A stretch of 64,000 bases of DNA from contig NZ_CP124613.1 of NCBI RefSeq assembly GCF_029958905.1, positions 372,001 through 436,000 of the forward strand, written 5' to 3'. Both the position numbers and the translations under genes were made by a program. Every line of letters begins with the position of its first letter. The first letter of the stretch is position 1. A model generated the notes under the pieces. That model ran no database searches, had not been told where the DNA came from, and saw only the letters and a list, made by a program, of their open reading frames with translations. This stretch comes from Vibrio sp. YMD68 (GTDB lineage Bacteria; Pseudomonadota; Gammaproteobacteria; Enterobacterales; Vibrionaceae). This document shows positions 36,457 through 45,125 of the stretch, piece after piece.

Positions 36457-36501
36457 CTTTTAGTCAATGATGAGCAAGCAATGAGTAAGTAATGAATTGG
36501 G

Positions 36502-36519
36502 TGTAAATAAAAATATACA
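36502..36519. promoter_or_regulatory. TyrR box upstream of aroG
   Basis: TGTAAA-TAAAAA-TATACA matches the TyrR consensus TGTAAA-N6-TTTACA at eleven of twelve defined bases. A second, weaker half-conserved box starts 30 bases downstream at 36532 (TGTAAA, then a poor right half). TyrR represses aroG-type genes with aromatic amino acids in enteric bacteria. Confidence 0.55.
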
Positions 36520-36690
36520 TCAAAGTTAAAGTGTAAATATATAGGTAATATTGCCTTTTGTTTAAATTAATGATTGAACTTTTCCTGCTTAGTCGATAAG
36601 TTACAAGCAACAGGAAATGATTCACCGAGTCCCTGTATTGTATTTGGTACCGATAAACTCGGAAGTTAGACAAATAGGAAGTAGTACGCA

Positions 36691-37743
36691 ATGTTTCAGA
36701 CTGATGATGTAAGAATTAACAAAGTAAAAGAACTATTACCACCCGTTGCTGTTTTAGAGAAATTTCCAGCAACTGAAACAGCCTCTTCGACTACGTTCCA
36801 ATCTCGTGAAGCGATTTCAAATATCCTACAAGATAAAGATGACCGTTTATTAGTGATCGTTGGCCCTTGCTCTATTCATGACACAGAAGCCGCGATTGAA
36901 TACGGTAAGCGATTAAAAGTACTGCGTGACGAACTGGGTGATCGCCTAGAAGTCGTGATGCGTGTTTATTTTGAAAAACCGCGTACTACCGTTGGCTGGA
37001 AAGGCTTAATCAACGACCCATACTTAAATGATACATTCAAGATCAATGATGGGCTACGTACAGCGCGTAAACTGTTGCTAGACCTGACTGATATGGGCAT
37101 GCCGACAGCGAGTGAGTTTCTCGATATGATCTCGCCACAATATGTGGGTGACCTTATTAGTTGGGGAGCCATCGGCGCTCGCACCACCGAATCTCAAGTC
37201 CACCGTGAGCTGTCTTCTGGTCTCTCTTGTCCAGTCGGTTTTAAAAATGGTACCGATGGTAATATCAAAATAGCGACGGATGCGATTCGTTCCGCAAGTG
37301 CCTCTCACCATTTCTTATCTGTGACTAAATTTGGGCACTCTGCAATCATTGAAACCAGTGGTAACCCAGATTGTCATATCATTCTACGTGGTGGTAAAGA
37401 GCCGAACTTTAGTGCTGACCATGTTGGTATTATTAAACAAGAGTTGTCTGCTTCTGGCCTACCAGAGAAAGTGATGATCGACTTTAGTCACGCTAATAGC
37501 TCTAAACAGTACCAGCGTCAAATGGTGGTTTCTGACGACGTAGCGAACCAAATTGCGGGTGGCGAAAACGCTATCTTCGGTGTGATGATTGAATCTCACC
37601 TTGTCGAAGGCCGTCAAGATTTAGTCGAAGGTCAACCGCTGGCTTATGGTCAATCGATCACAGACGCATGTATTGGTTGGGATGACACAGAAAAAGTATT
37701 ACGCCAACTGGCTGATGCAGTCGAAGCTCGTCGTAACGCTTAG
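36691..37743 (+). CDS. aroG: 3-deoxy-7-phosphoheptulonate (DAHP) synthase, AroG type
   Basis: A 350-residue class I DAHP synthase, which joins phosphoenolpyruvate and erythrose 4-phosphate in the first step of the shikimate pathway. Landmarks are LVIVGPCSIHD, the PEP-binding MRVYFEKPRTTVGWKGLIND, SWGAIGARTTESQ, and the metal site MIDFSHANSSKQ. The N-terminal extension (DDVRINKVKELLPPVAVLEK) is the regulatory arm of feedback-sensitive AroG, AroF and AroH. AroG (phenylalanine-sensitive) is the best guess from overall sequence, but isozyme sensitivity needs testing. A TyrR-like box lies 172 bp upstream and a strong terminator follows. Confidence 0.92.
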   Translation: MFQTDDVRINKVKELLPPVAVLEKFPATETASSTTFQSREAISNILQDKDDRLLVIVGPCSIHDTEAAIEYGKRLKVLRDELGDRLEVVMRVYFEKPRTTVGWKGLINDPYLNDTFKINDGLRTARKLLLDLTDMGMPTASEFLDMISPQYVGDLISWGAIGARTTESQVHRELSSGLSCPVGFKNGTDGNIKIATDAIRSASASHHFLSVTKFGHSAIIETSGNPDCHIILRGGKEPNFSADHVGIIKQELSASGLPEKVMIDFSHANSSKQYQRQMVVSDDVANQIAGGENAIFGVMIESHLVEGRQDLVEGQPLAYGQSITDACIGWDDTEKVLRQLADAVEARRNA

Positions 37744-37763
37744 ACTGAGTCAATAAAATGAGC

Positions 37764-37793
37764 AAATGGCTTTCATCTGAAAGCCATTTTTTT
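37764..37793 (+). terminator. Intrinsic terminator of aroG
   Basis: AAATGGCTTTCA and TGAAAGCCATTT form a perfect 12-bp stem with a two-base gap and a T-run to 37793. Confidence 0.92.
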
Positions 37794-37804
37794 GTGTATC
37801 ATAA

Positions 37805-37828
37805 TGGGTTAATGGGTTAATGGGTTAA
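37805..37828. repeat. Tandem octamer (TGGGTTAA)3
   Basis: Three perfect 8-base units, followed by two related GCTAATAA-like units up to 37843, lie between the aroG terminator and the stop codon of the leftward gene. Confidence 0.85.
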
Positions 37829-37839
37829 TAGCTAATAAG

Positions 37840-38580
37840 CTAATTTGAGTTAATCGCAATACCGACATCTAATGCATCTAACCAGTCAAGAAATCGCTTC
37901 ACATCATCCCCTTGGAAAATTCCCCCATGCTGTGGGCACATCATATCGATATCCAATTTACTGACTCTTTCAATCCAATCCCGTTTGGCTCGGTTTGAAG
38001 GCATCCATCGCTTGTGAAAGTATTCCATTTTTGGAATGTGGTCGTTAAAGTTCTCAACAAAAAACGGCGCGTCAGGCTGATCCATCGCGGCACCAATATC
38101 ACCAGACATGAGTATCTTTGCTTCCGGATCATAAACTGAAAAATTGCCGGATGAATGCATGTAGTGAGCGGGTATGAATTGAATTTCCTGACCGGAAAGA
38201 AGCACTTTCCCCCCATTATCGGCAATGCCTGAAAAGGTAATAGACTCCATACCGAAATGCCGAATAAAGGATTCCCACAGCCAAGGAGTGTGCAGGGTGG
38301 CCGACGGTAAAGCTTTATCCCATAAACCGAGAGAAGAGATAATATCGGGGTCTTGATGGGAGGCAAACAAATGCACGATGTGTTCAATGGGCACTTCTTT
38401 GACTACACAACCTAGCATGGCTGAAAATAACTCAATACCACCAGGGTCAAGTAATATCGCCTGATCACGGTTAACGATCATGTACTGATTCGTATCGACA
38501 ATTTTATCTGGTTTATCTGGATCTCGAGCAAAAACAACCCATCGATGTTGTCCTTTTTCATACAGTACTTTTGATTGCAT
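37840..38580 (-). CDS. ODP-type di-iron metallo-beta-lactamase-fold protein
   Basis: A 246-residue soluble protein of the flavodiiron-like beta-lactamase fold, lacking the flavodoxin domain. Metal ligands are present in order: H75, D77 and D79 in ASHQDPD, H139 in PAHYMH, D161 in MSGDIG, and H218 in CPQHGG. The H-x-D-x-D form (D in place of E) and the short length resemble the oxygen-binding di-iron protein (ODP) of Treponema chemotaxis. It overlaps the upstream chemoreceptor-tip-like gene by 23 bases, so the two are translated together. AGGGTG precedes the ATG. An oxygen or iron sensing role is inference from that pairing. Confidence 0.8.
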   Translation of the reverse strand: MQSKVLYEKGQHRWVVFARDPDKPDKIVDTNQYMIVNRDQAILLDPGGIELFSAMLGCVVKEVPIEHIVHLFASHQDPDIISSLGLWDKALPSATLHTPWLWESFIRHFGMESITFSGIADNGGKVLLSGQEIQFIPAHYMHSSGNFSVYDPEAKILMSGDIGAAMDQPDAPFFVENFNDHIPKMEYFHKRWMPSNRAKRDWIERVSKLDIDMMCPQHGGIFQGDDVKRFLDWLDALDVGIAINSN

Positions 38581-39187
38581 AGTTCACCCTGGCAAAAAGA
38601 GAAAAGAGTTTAAGGGATTGCAAAACATGCTTTTGAATCGCTTCAGCAAGTTCAGTCACGCTCTCGGCTATAGTATTGAGCTGAGCTTGGTATTTCTCGT
38701 CAGCCTGAGAAGCCTCAACGCTCAACATGGTGGAAATGATTTGTGCAATCCTCAGTTCGTCATACAGTGTTTGCAGCATGTCATGAAGGCTTTTGGCTTC
38801 AGAATAAAAACGATGACTGATCTCTGAATATTCCGAGAGATTGTTGTCTCTGGCGGTATCCAATGTGCGAAGGTATTGTGCGTCGGGATTGTTTAAATAC
38901 ACCAATTCAAACCGATCAACGGCCGATGAGGCTCGGGTGCCCGCGGTGGCCATTTTGCTTAGATTTTGCGCTTTGACATTGATGGTTTGAGACGTTTCAA
39001 GGGTGACTTTAACCAAGTCATCTATGGAATCCGTAATTGGGCGAAATCCAGCGGCACTTTCCCCAGCTCTTAATGCTAAGGCTCTGGCATTGCTGGCGAC
39101 CAATAGCAATCGTTTCGCGATCAGCATGCCGCGATTGAGCTCAGCGGCAACTTCCGCTGCAATTACAAATACAGGTTTACTAGCCAT
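38558..39187 (-). CDS. Soluble coiled-coil protein resembling a chemoreceptor signalling tip
   Basis: A 209-residue, all-helical protein without membrane segments or sensor domain. Residues about 24-60 (LLLVASNARALALRAGESAA, then GFRPITDSIDDL) align with the hairpin tip of methyl-accepting chemotaxis proteins. It keeps N33, R40, A41, G42, E43, G47 and F48, matching Tsr N381, R388, G390, E391 and the following GF. The glutamate equivalent to Tsr E385 is leucine here. The rest is a long helical bundle. It is first in a two-gene leftward unit with the ODP-type protein. I start at ATG 39187; a TTG at 39199 is possible. No ribosome binding site is clear. Confidence 0.7.
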   Translation of the reverse strand: MASKPVFVIAAEVAAELNRGMLIAKRLLLVASNARALALRAGESAAGFRPITDSIDDLVKVTLETSQTINVKAQNLSKMATAGTRASSAVDRFELVYLNNPDAQYLRTLDTARDNNLSEYSEISHRFYSEAKSLHDMLQTLYDELRIAQIISTMLSVEASQADEKYQAQLNTIAESVTELAEAIQKHVLQSLKLFSLFARVNYAIKSTV

Positions 39188-39427
39188 AGATATTGTCAAT
39201 ATTCATTAACTTATAATGATTAACTATAGACCACATATTTAAAGTGCAAGAACTCTTCGCCAAATAATAGCGTCGATTCGGTCAACAGTATCGGAATCCG
39301 AAGGGTGCTTGCTATAGCCCTGGCTATGCTCCTTGCCAATGTTCCTTGCCAATGCAAACACCCTTCTATTACTGTCATTTCCATCTTATCTAAAGGTTGT
39401 GAGTACGGTACGCTCTAATGCACTCGG

Positions 39428-39467
39428 AGCTTTAATGTTTGGAAAGAGAAGCTTTAATGTTTGGAAA
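39428..39467. repeat. Two 18-base direct repeats
   Basis: AGCTTTAATGTTTGGAAA occurs at 39428-39445 and again at 39450-39467, just beyond the stop codon of the leftward amylase gene. Confidence 0.85.
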
Positions 39468-39478
39468 TAGCGAATACG

Positions 39479-41566
39479 TTAATGACCTACAAACGCGACC
39501 ACCACTTTATCGCTCTCTAATTGACGAGAGAACACATACGCGTTGTCTTGTTGAATCTCCGTGTGTGTTCCTGCACCTATCGCTGGGTGACGTTGGCGAA
39601 ATTGCCCAAGCGTCTGCCAATGTGTTAGCAATGATTGCCTTTTAGCATCCAACGTCCAAACCATGTCTGATCGGGTACCCTGGTGGAAATCATCAGCATA
39701 GGGCCCAATGTTTCTGGCGACTTCATCTCCGTAGTAAACTTGGACTGCACCAGGGCTTAACAGTAATGCGTTGGCGGCATTGCGTTGGATATCAAACGAC
39801 TTAAAGCGACTAAAAAACAGTTCGGTATCGTGAGACGACATATAACTCACAGGAAGAAAATCCTCCGATTGCTGCATTTTCTCTGCGTAGTCTTGGTAAG
39901 TCCCTGCCATTTGGCTGAAGCACACGGCGCCTTTATCGAGCTTCTTCTGCATATCAAAGTTGATGAGTGCGTCAAAACCATCATCAAAATAGGGCGTTCG
40001 ATAGGCTGCATGGCCCCAAACTTCGCCCATCATCCAAAATGGCTGACCCTTAGTCTTGTGTTCACTTCTCCAACGCTCCAAGCTTTCACTCGCTTGGCGC
40101 TTGAGCCGTTTCCACACATCACTTTCAACATGTTTTACGGTATCTACCCGAAAACCATCGATGCCGAATCGTCTCACCCAATCCGTCTGCCATTCAATTA
40201 GGTAGTCACTGACCGTGTATTGGTCTCGGTGCTCGACGCGAGTTCCAGGGTTTTTCATTAACCAAGAGGGTGGCGTGACAAACTCATCGGATTCAGTCAG
40301 AAAGTCGGGTAACCCGGCTAACGTCATCGTGATATCACTAGAGCCGGGCTTTGGGTAATTGGGAAGGCCTGCTCTGACCCAATCTCCGCCCCACCAATGG
40401 CTCCACTGATCGCTCTTATAATCAATGCCCTGATGAAAATCATGCCAATTTTGGTTCGGTTGTGGTGTCCACTGACTAGCGGGGGTTGGTATGATGTTGG
40501 GATCGATGACGTCGATGCCATCGAATTGCAGGTCGGCTAAAGTCGCGTACCCCGAGTGATTGATGACCGCATCGAGAAGTACTTTCATTCCGCGCTGGTG
40601 TGCGCCATCGACTAATGCTTTTAAGTCCTCATCTTGGCCAAAGTTCTCATCAATTTTTGTGAAATCTCGAGTCCAATAGCCATGGTAGGCATAGAAAGGG
40701 AAGCTGCCGCTGTCGCCACCGCCCACAAAACCGTGCACTTGTTCGACGATCGGAGAGAGCCAAATGGCATCGGTTCCTAGGCTCTGAATGTAATCTAGCT
40801 TATTGATAACACCTTTAAGGTCTCCTCCATGAAAAGTTCCAACTTCGTCGCGTCCATCTTTTCTACGGCCGTAGCTTTGATCGTTGTCACGGTCACCATT
40901 GTTAAAGCGGTCAACCATAACAAAGTAAATATTGGCGTTTTTATAGGTAAAGGGCTGTTTTTTGATTTCAGGAGCCTGTATTTCTAGATCTTGAATTTCA
41001 GGAGTATAGGGTTCAAGCAACATTAAACCGCCGCTTTTAGCTGAAACGGTTAAGGTCACTTGCTGATCTTGAACGGTGACCTGCTGCTGGCTAAACACTT
41101 CTCTCAGCTGAGTTCCTTCAGGGAACGTGTCGGCCAACTGGATGGTATGGTGAGTTACCGTGTTTTCTTCACATTGAAGCTTGGGCAGAGGGCGCTTAAA
41201 CGCGGGTTGGCTGCTGGCTTTGGCTTGGCGATTGAAGAGTAATGTGTGCTTGTCGGCATCGAAGTGAAACGCATAATCGCCAGTAAAACGAATTTTTAGG
41301 GGAAGAATAAGCGGCTCAGAGCAGGATAGTTGAATAGGATGACTGAACTTCACTTTTTGTTGCTGATTGGCCTGGCAATCCCCTTCAATTCCGGAAATTT
41401 TTAGGGTGTAGCTATCTTTGGCAAGGGAAACCACTAAAGGCGTGTCACTGTTTAATGGGAAATCACGGCTCGTTGTCGTTGTTGCTATGGTTAAGTTCGG
41501 GCTGGCCATGCTTGTCGATGCTATAAGAGACAAAAGCAGCCCTATAGGGATCTTTTTCACGTTCAA
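39479..41566 (-). CDS. Secreted alpha-amylase, GH13 family (MalS-like)
   Basis: A 695-residue starch-degrading enzyme with a signal peptide (cleavage after about residue 21, SMASP). An N-terminal accessory region of about 200 residues precedes the barrel. GH13 regions are clear: LLDAVINHSG, GFRVDTVKH with nucleophile D475, WMMGEVWG with acid E515, and SYMSSHDTE with D580. The long N-terminal part and periplasmic location recall MalS. The chain ends soon after the barrel (VVVAFVGH), which also fits MalS and is not a truncation. It is a single leftward gene; no maltose regulator or transporter is nearby. Confidence 0.9.
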   Translation of the reverse strand: MNVKKIPIGLLLSLIASTSMASPNLTIATTTTSRDFPLNSDTPLVVSLAKDSYTLKISGIEGDCQANQQQKVKFSHPIQLSCSEPLILPLKIRFTGDYAFHFDADKHTLLFNRQAKASSQPAFKRPLPKLQCEENTVTHHTIQLADTFPEGTQLREVFSQQQVTVQDQQVTLTVSAKSGGLMLLEPYTPEIQDLEIQAPEIKKQPFTYKNANIYFVMVDRFNNGDRDNDQSYGRRKDGRDEVGTFHGGDLKGVINKLDYIQSLGTDAIWLSPIVEQVHGFVGGGDSGSFPFYAYHGYWTRDFTKIDENFGQDEDLKALVDGAHQRGMKVLLDAVINHSGYATLADLQFDGIDVIDPNIIPTPASQWTPQPNQNWHDFHQGIDYKSDQWSHWWGGDWVRAGLPNYPKPGSSDITMTLAGLPDFLTESDEFVTPPSWLMKNPGTRVEHRDQYTVSDYLIEWQTDWVRRFGIDGFRVDTVKHVESDVWKRLKRQASESLERWRSEHKTKGQPFWMMGEVWGHAAYRTPYFDDGFDALINFDMQKKLDKGAVCFSQMAGTYQDYAEKMQQSEDFLPVSYMSSHDTELFFSRFKSFDIQRNAANALLLSPGAVQVYYGDEVARNIGPYADDFHQGTRSDMVWTLDAKRQSLLTHWQTLGQFRQRHPAIGAGTHTEIQQDNAYVFSRQLESDKVVVAFVGH

Positions 41567-41789
41567 TCCTTAAATATGTGATGAGATAGGTGATGGAAAA
41601 TTAATCATAAATCGCATGGGTTAGAGTGACATCATTCTTGTCTTCTACGCCCTAAAGTCTGCTTCGTTTCACAAAAATGCCTTTGGGGGGCGCAGAGATT
41701 TGGATTCAAATAGGTGGATTTGAGCCGCGAACTTGTGTGCTATTTTATCAATAACTGCTCTCACGCACATTAGGTGATATGGCCCACAA

Positions 41790-42425
41790 ATGAGTCGTAG
41801 ATTATTAAGTCGAATATTGGTTGTGCTATGCCTGGTCATGGCTCCAAGCTATGTTAACGCGGATGCATCAACGTTTTTACGTCCTTTTTTGTCTCAGGAA
41901 GCCTTTTGGTCGCTGAGTCAGTTAAGGGAGAATACCGAGCTGTATGACTGCGGGTTAGAACAAGACGATCAAGCATTTTGCAGCGATGAGGTTAGGTACT
42001 ATAAAACTCCCGTTGTTGTGACGTTGTTGGTTGATCCCGATACTCATGCTTTCGATAAGCGAGCTTCCGATAAGCGTGTAACGAAGGCAAAACTTAGCGC
42101 TGATTTCAGCCCGATTCATTATACGGATTTGCAATTGAATTTGCGTAAAGATGGCTTCCACATAGTGGAAGTGTATAAAGCAGGTCGCCGTTTTTTGGTG
42201 GCAGAAGAAATACGTTTTTCTGATCTTCAAGCCGCAGATAAGGCTTTGATTGAGTTTATGAATCAAGGAACGATTGACGATCCCATTGAAGTACGTTGGC
42301 AGTTAGCACATAAAGCGCGCACAAAAAATAATGAGGTGGAAGCGGTATTTCATAGCCATAACGAGAGCATAGAGATCACTTTCTACGCTTCAAAAGCCTC
42401 TAACGCGGCTGAAATTCATGAATGA
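41790..42425 (+). CDS. Secreted hypothetical protein
   Basis: A 211-residue protein I do not recognise. A signal peptide of about 24 residues (RILVVLCLVMAPSYVNA) precedes the mature part. Two cysteines (in YDCGLEQDDQAFCSDEV) could form a disulfide, and mixed strands and helices follow. The C-terminal part is polar, with no membrane segment. The ribosome binding site is poor (AGGTGAT, 14 bases upstream). It is divergent from the amylase gene and probably has its own promoter. Periplasmic location is inferred from the signal peptide; no function is proposed. Confidence 0.6.
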   Translation: MSRRLLSRILVVLCLVMAPSYVNADASTFLRPFLSQEAFWSLSQLRENTELYDCGLEQDDQAFCSDEVRYYKTPVVVTLLVDPDTHAFDKRASDKRVTKAKLSADFSPIHYTDLQLNLRKDGFHIVEVYKAGRRFLVAEEIRFSDLQAADKALIEFMNQGTIDDPIEVRWQLAHKARTKNNEVEAVFHSHNESIEITFYASKASNAAEIHE

Positions 42426-42636
42426 AAGCGTCTTAGTTGGCGTTGAGTCCATCGCTAAGTTAGCCGTTTCCTCGGTGTTTATTGATAACATCTACTGAGA
42501 AACGTTTACAACTTTAATGGATAAACGTGCCATACGGCTCAAAACGAGTACCTTTTAAAGAAATAGATTTCATAGAGATTGAGCTAACGCATATTCGCGC
42601 ATACTCTGATCTCAGTTAATTATAGGAGAACTGTTC

Positions 42637-43563
42637 ATGGTGGCTAACGTAAACACGCCCGCTAAAGTAACAATGGCACAGCAAGGCCCAGAGCTTTCAG
42701 AGCTAGTACAAGGCTATTGGCGCATGGCTGAATGGGGAATGACACCGCAGCAAAGGCTGACTTTTTTGAAGCAGCATATTGAGCTTGGTGTGACGACAGT
42801 GGACCATGCTGATATCTACGGTGGCTATGAATGTGAGACACTGTTTGGCGAAGGTTTAGCTCTTGATCCATCGGTGAGAGATGAAATTCAAATCGTCACT
42901 AAGTGCGATATTAACCTATGCACATCTCATAACCCAGAGCGTAAAATTAACCACTACGACACCAGTGCGACTCATATCCATCAGTCCGTCAATAACTCAC
43001 TGACACGTTTAGGAGTTGAGAATGTGGATGTGTTGTTGATCCACCGACCAGACGTATTAATGGACGCGGATGAAGTGGCTGAAGCGTTTACCGAACTTCA
43101 TAAAGTGGGCAAAGTAAAACACTTTGGTGTTTCTAATTTTTCACCGGCTCAGTTTGAACTATTGCAGTCGAGATTGGGCAAATCGCTCGTTACGAACCAA
43201 GTGGAAATTAACCCACTGAATTTTGAAGTGGCACACGACGGCACACTGGATCACTTACAAATGAAACGTATTCGACCAATGGCATGGTCTTGTCTTGCTG
43301 GTGGAAGCTTATTCAACGGTACGACCGAGCAAGAAAAAAGAGTGATCAAAGAGCTTGAAGCATTACGCCTTGAAATCGGTGCAGAGAGTATTGATCAGGT
43401 CATTTATGCCTGGGTTCGCCGTTTACCATCGAATCCAATCGCGATTATTGGTTCGGGTAAGATCGAACGCGTGAAAGCGGCGGTATCGTCACTTGAGCTT
43501 GAGTTAACGCGTGAGCAGTGGTATCGAGTTTGGGTTGCATCAAAAGGGCACGGTGTGCCATAG
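42637..43563 (+). CDS. Aldo/keto reductase, YdhF-like
   Basis: A 308-residue NADPH-dependent reductase of the aldo/keto family. It has the active-site run TTVDHADIYGGYECETLFGEGL (aspartate and tyrosine of the tetrad within DHADIYGGYE), the lysine in IVTKCDI, and the histidine in VLLIHRPDVLMD. The nucleotide site is near PIAIIGSGKIERV. The layout matches YdhF-type reductases, whose natural substrates are unclear. A good AGGAG precedes the ATG. A terminator at 43622 separates it from the next operon. Confidence 0.88.
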   Translation: MVANVNTPAKVTMAQQGPELSELVQGYWRMAEWGMTPQQRLTFLKQHIELGVTTVDHADIYGGYECETLFGEGLALDPSVRDEIQIVTKCDINLCTSHNPERKINHYDTSATHIHQSVNNSLTRLGVENVDVLLIHRPDVLMDADEVAEAFTELHKVGKVKHFGVSNFSPAQFELLQSRLGKSLVTNQVEINPLNFEVAHDGTLDHLQMKRIRPMAWSCLAGGSLFNGTTEQEKRVIKELEALRLEIGAESIDQVIYAWVRRLPSNPIAIIGSGKIERVKAAVSSLELELTREQWYRVWVASKGHGVP

Positions 43564-43567
43564 GCTC

Positions 43568-43619
43568 GTTAACCCTTACCTTTAAACTTCAGTGTTAACC
43601 ACCAGCGTTAACCATTATG
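43568..43619. repeat. 13-bp phased repeats around GTTAACC
   Basis: GTTAACC begins at 43568, 43594 and 43607, and the related TTTAAAC begins at 43581. The four elements therefore keep an exact 13-base period. They lie between the aldo/keto reductase stop codon and its terminator, upstream of an operon that encodes a LytTR regulator. Confidence 0.6.
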
Positions 43620-43621
43620 AG

Positions 43622-43645
43622 AACCAGCCATCGTGCTGGTTTTTT
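43622..43645 (+). terminator. Intrinsic terminator of the aldo/keto reductase gene
   Basis: AACCAGC, loop CATCGT, GCTGGTT and a T-run. It lies inside the over-long frame that could be drawn from 43617, which shows that the next gene starts later. Confidence 0.8.
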
Positions 43646-43775
43646 ATCAGCGCGATTCCACTCATCGCCACCATTTACCATTCGCGCTGATTATCTCCCA
43701 TTCATCGCAAAGCACTGCACGCTAACCAGGTTCGATTTAATCTTTCATCATCAACGAGTGAAAGGGAAAACCGAC

Positions 43776-44432
43776 ATGAACATCAAAACCATCAGTAAAC
43801 TATCAGCCATCGCACTTCTAATTAGCAGCCACTCATTGTTTGCAACCAATGCAATGGCAGCACCGAGCGAGGCACTGATATCTGAGTACAATATGGCTGC
43901 AGAAGGCGATGAGGACAAAGTAGAGATTGTCTATGAGCAGCTTAACCAACAGATCCAATCACAGGGCGCAGACGCACTTAGCATGGTTTACTTGGGAAGC
44001 ACTCAAACCTTAATGGGACGAGATGCTTTTATGCCGTGGAACAAAATGAAATATACAGAGCAGGGCTTGGCGACTATATCCAAAGGACTCACTTTGATCG
44101 ATAGCCTACCTGCCAGTGCTCAAGAGTATCGTCAAGGCTTACCGGAAGCGTTATTGGCCAAGGCGATAGCCGCCTCAACATTTACTTCTCTTCCTGACAT
44201 GTTTAACCATTTTGACCGTGGTTATGACCTTTACCTTGAATTAATGGGTGATGATGATTTTGTTAATCAGAATTATGAAGCGACGTCTTGGATTTACATT
44301 TATGCCATTAAAGCTTCATTAAGAGCCGGTGATGTTAATCAAGCCACTGAGTGGTTATCCGATATGCAGAAACAAAATGCGGAGCACCCAATGACATTGC
44401 AAGCAGAAGCGCTTGTCAACAAAGCGGCCTAG
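43776..44432 (+). CDS. Periplasmic helical (TPR-like) protein, first gene of the Lol-like operon
   Basis: A 218-residue exported protein. Signal peptide about residues 1-29 (LLISSHSLFATNAMAAP), then an all-helical mature chain with TPR-like spacing (YEQLNQQIQSQGADALSMVY, AIKASLRAGDVNQATEWLSD). The start is ATG 43776 behind GAAAGGGA; a frame from 43617 would run through a terminator. It stands nine bases before a LolD-like ATPase gene and so belongs to the same unit as the ABC transporter, LolA-like protein, barrel and two-component pair. A scaffold or chaperone role is inference. Confidence 0.75.
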   Translation: MNIKTISKLSAIALLISSHSLFATNAMAAPSEALISEYNMAAEGDEDKVEIVYEQLNQQIQSQGADALSMVYLGSTQTLMGRDAFMPWNKMKYTEQGLATISKGLTLIDSLPASAQEYRQGLPEALLAKAIAASTFTSLPDMFNHFDRGYDLYLELMGDDDFVNQNYEATSWIYIYAIKASLRAGDVNQATEWLSDMQKQNAEHPMTLQAEALVNKAA

Positions 44433-44441
44433 GGGGTTACC

Positions 44442-45125
44442 GTGTTGAATTTTAGCCAGATAAGTAAGCGGTATCGTTTAGGTCAGCAAAGCGTTCCAGC
44501 GCTAGTGGATGCAAGTGGATCAATTGCTAAAGCGGAAATGGTGGCACTGTGTGGGCCATCGGGGTCAGGTAAGAGTACATTGCTTAACATTCTTGGCATG
44601 TTAGATATGGATTACCAAGGCGAAGTGACGTTAGCTAATGTACCTTACCCAAAAGATCCTATGGCTGCGGCCAAGATACGCAGAAGCCAGCTAGGGTTTG
44701 TGTTCCAAAAATTTAATCTCGTCCCAGTGATGACCGCATGGGAAAATGTGGCTTATCCATTGATGCTAAATGGCTTTTCTATCGCAGAACAAAAACAACA
44801 AGCCATAGAAATGTTGGGCAAAGTGGGGTTAGAAGAATTCGCTCATCATCGCCCTGATAATTTGTCTGGTGGGCAACAGCAGCGAGTGGCCATCGCCCGC
44901 GCACTGGTGCATAAGCCTGAAATCGTCATCGCAGATGAGCCGACGGCAAGTCTAGATAGCCATACCGCAAGCTTAGTCATCGATATTATGAAATCACTGG
45001 GTCAAGAAATGGGCACCACATTTATTGTGGCTACTCACGACCCAAGAATGGCATCACATTGTGACCGAACTATCGAATTACTTGATGGTTGCATTAATCA
45101 GGAGGTGATCAAATGGGCAAGCTAA
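44442..45125 (+). CDS. LolD/MacB-type ABC transporter ATPase
   Basis: A 227-residue ATPase of the type that works with FtsX-fold permeases. Walker A is [15 protein letters not shown] near residue 36, the signature is [16 protein letters not shown], Walker B is [13 protein letters not shown], and the switch histidine is in VATHDPRMA. Length and sequence are close to LolD. The start is GTG 44442 after AGGGGG. Its end overlaps the permease start by 13 bases. The operon context suggests extraction of a lipid or lipoprotein from the inner membrane, rather than small-molecule import. Confidence 0.9.
   Translation: MLNFSQISKRYRLGQQSVPALVDASGSIAKAEMVALCGPSGSGKSTLLNILGMLDMDYQGEVTLANVPYPKDPMAAAKIRRSQLGFVFQKFNLVPVMTAWENVAYPLMLNGFSIAEQKQQAIEMLGKVGLEEFAHHRPDNLSGGQQQRVAIARALVHKPEIVIADEPTASLDSHTASLVIDIMKSLGQEMGTTFIVATHDPRMASHCDRTIELLDGCINQEVIKWAS

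Noticed and set aside
39479..39500. Apparent C-terminal truncation of the amylase
   Set aside because: The barrel and all catalytic residues are complete, and MalS-type enzymes also end shortly after this point.
43617..43775. Upstream extension of the first gene of the Lol-like operon
   Set aside because: The extension would run through an intrinsic terminator, and a signal peptide begins at 43776 with a good ribosome binding site.
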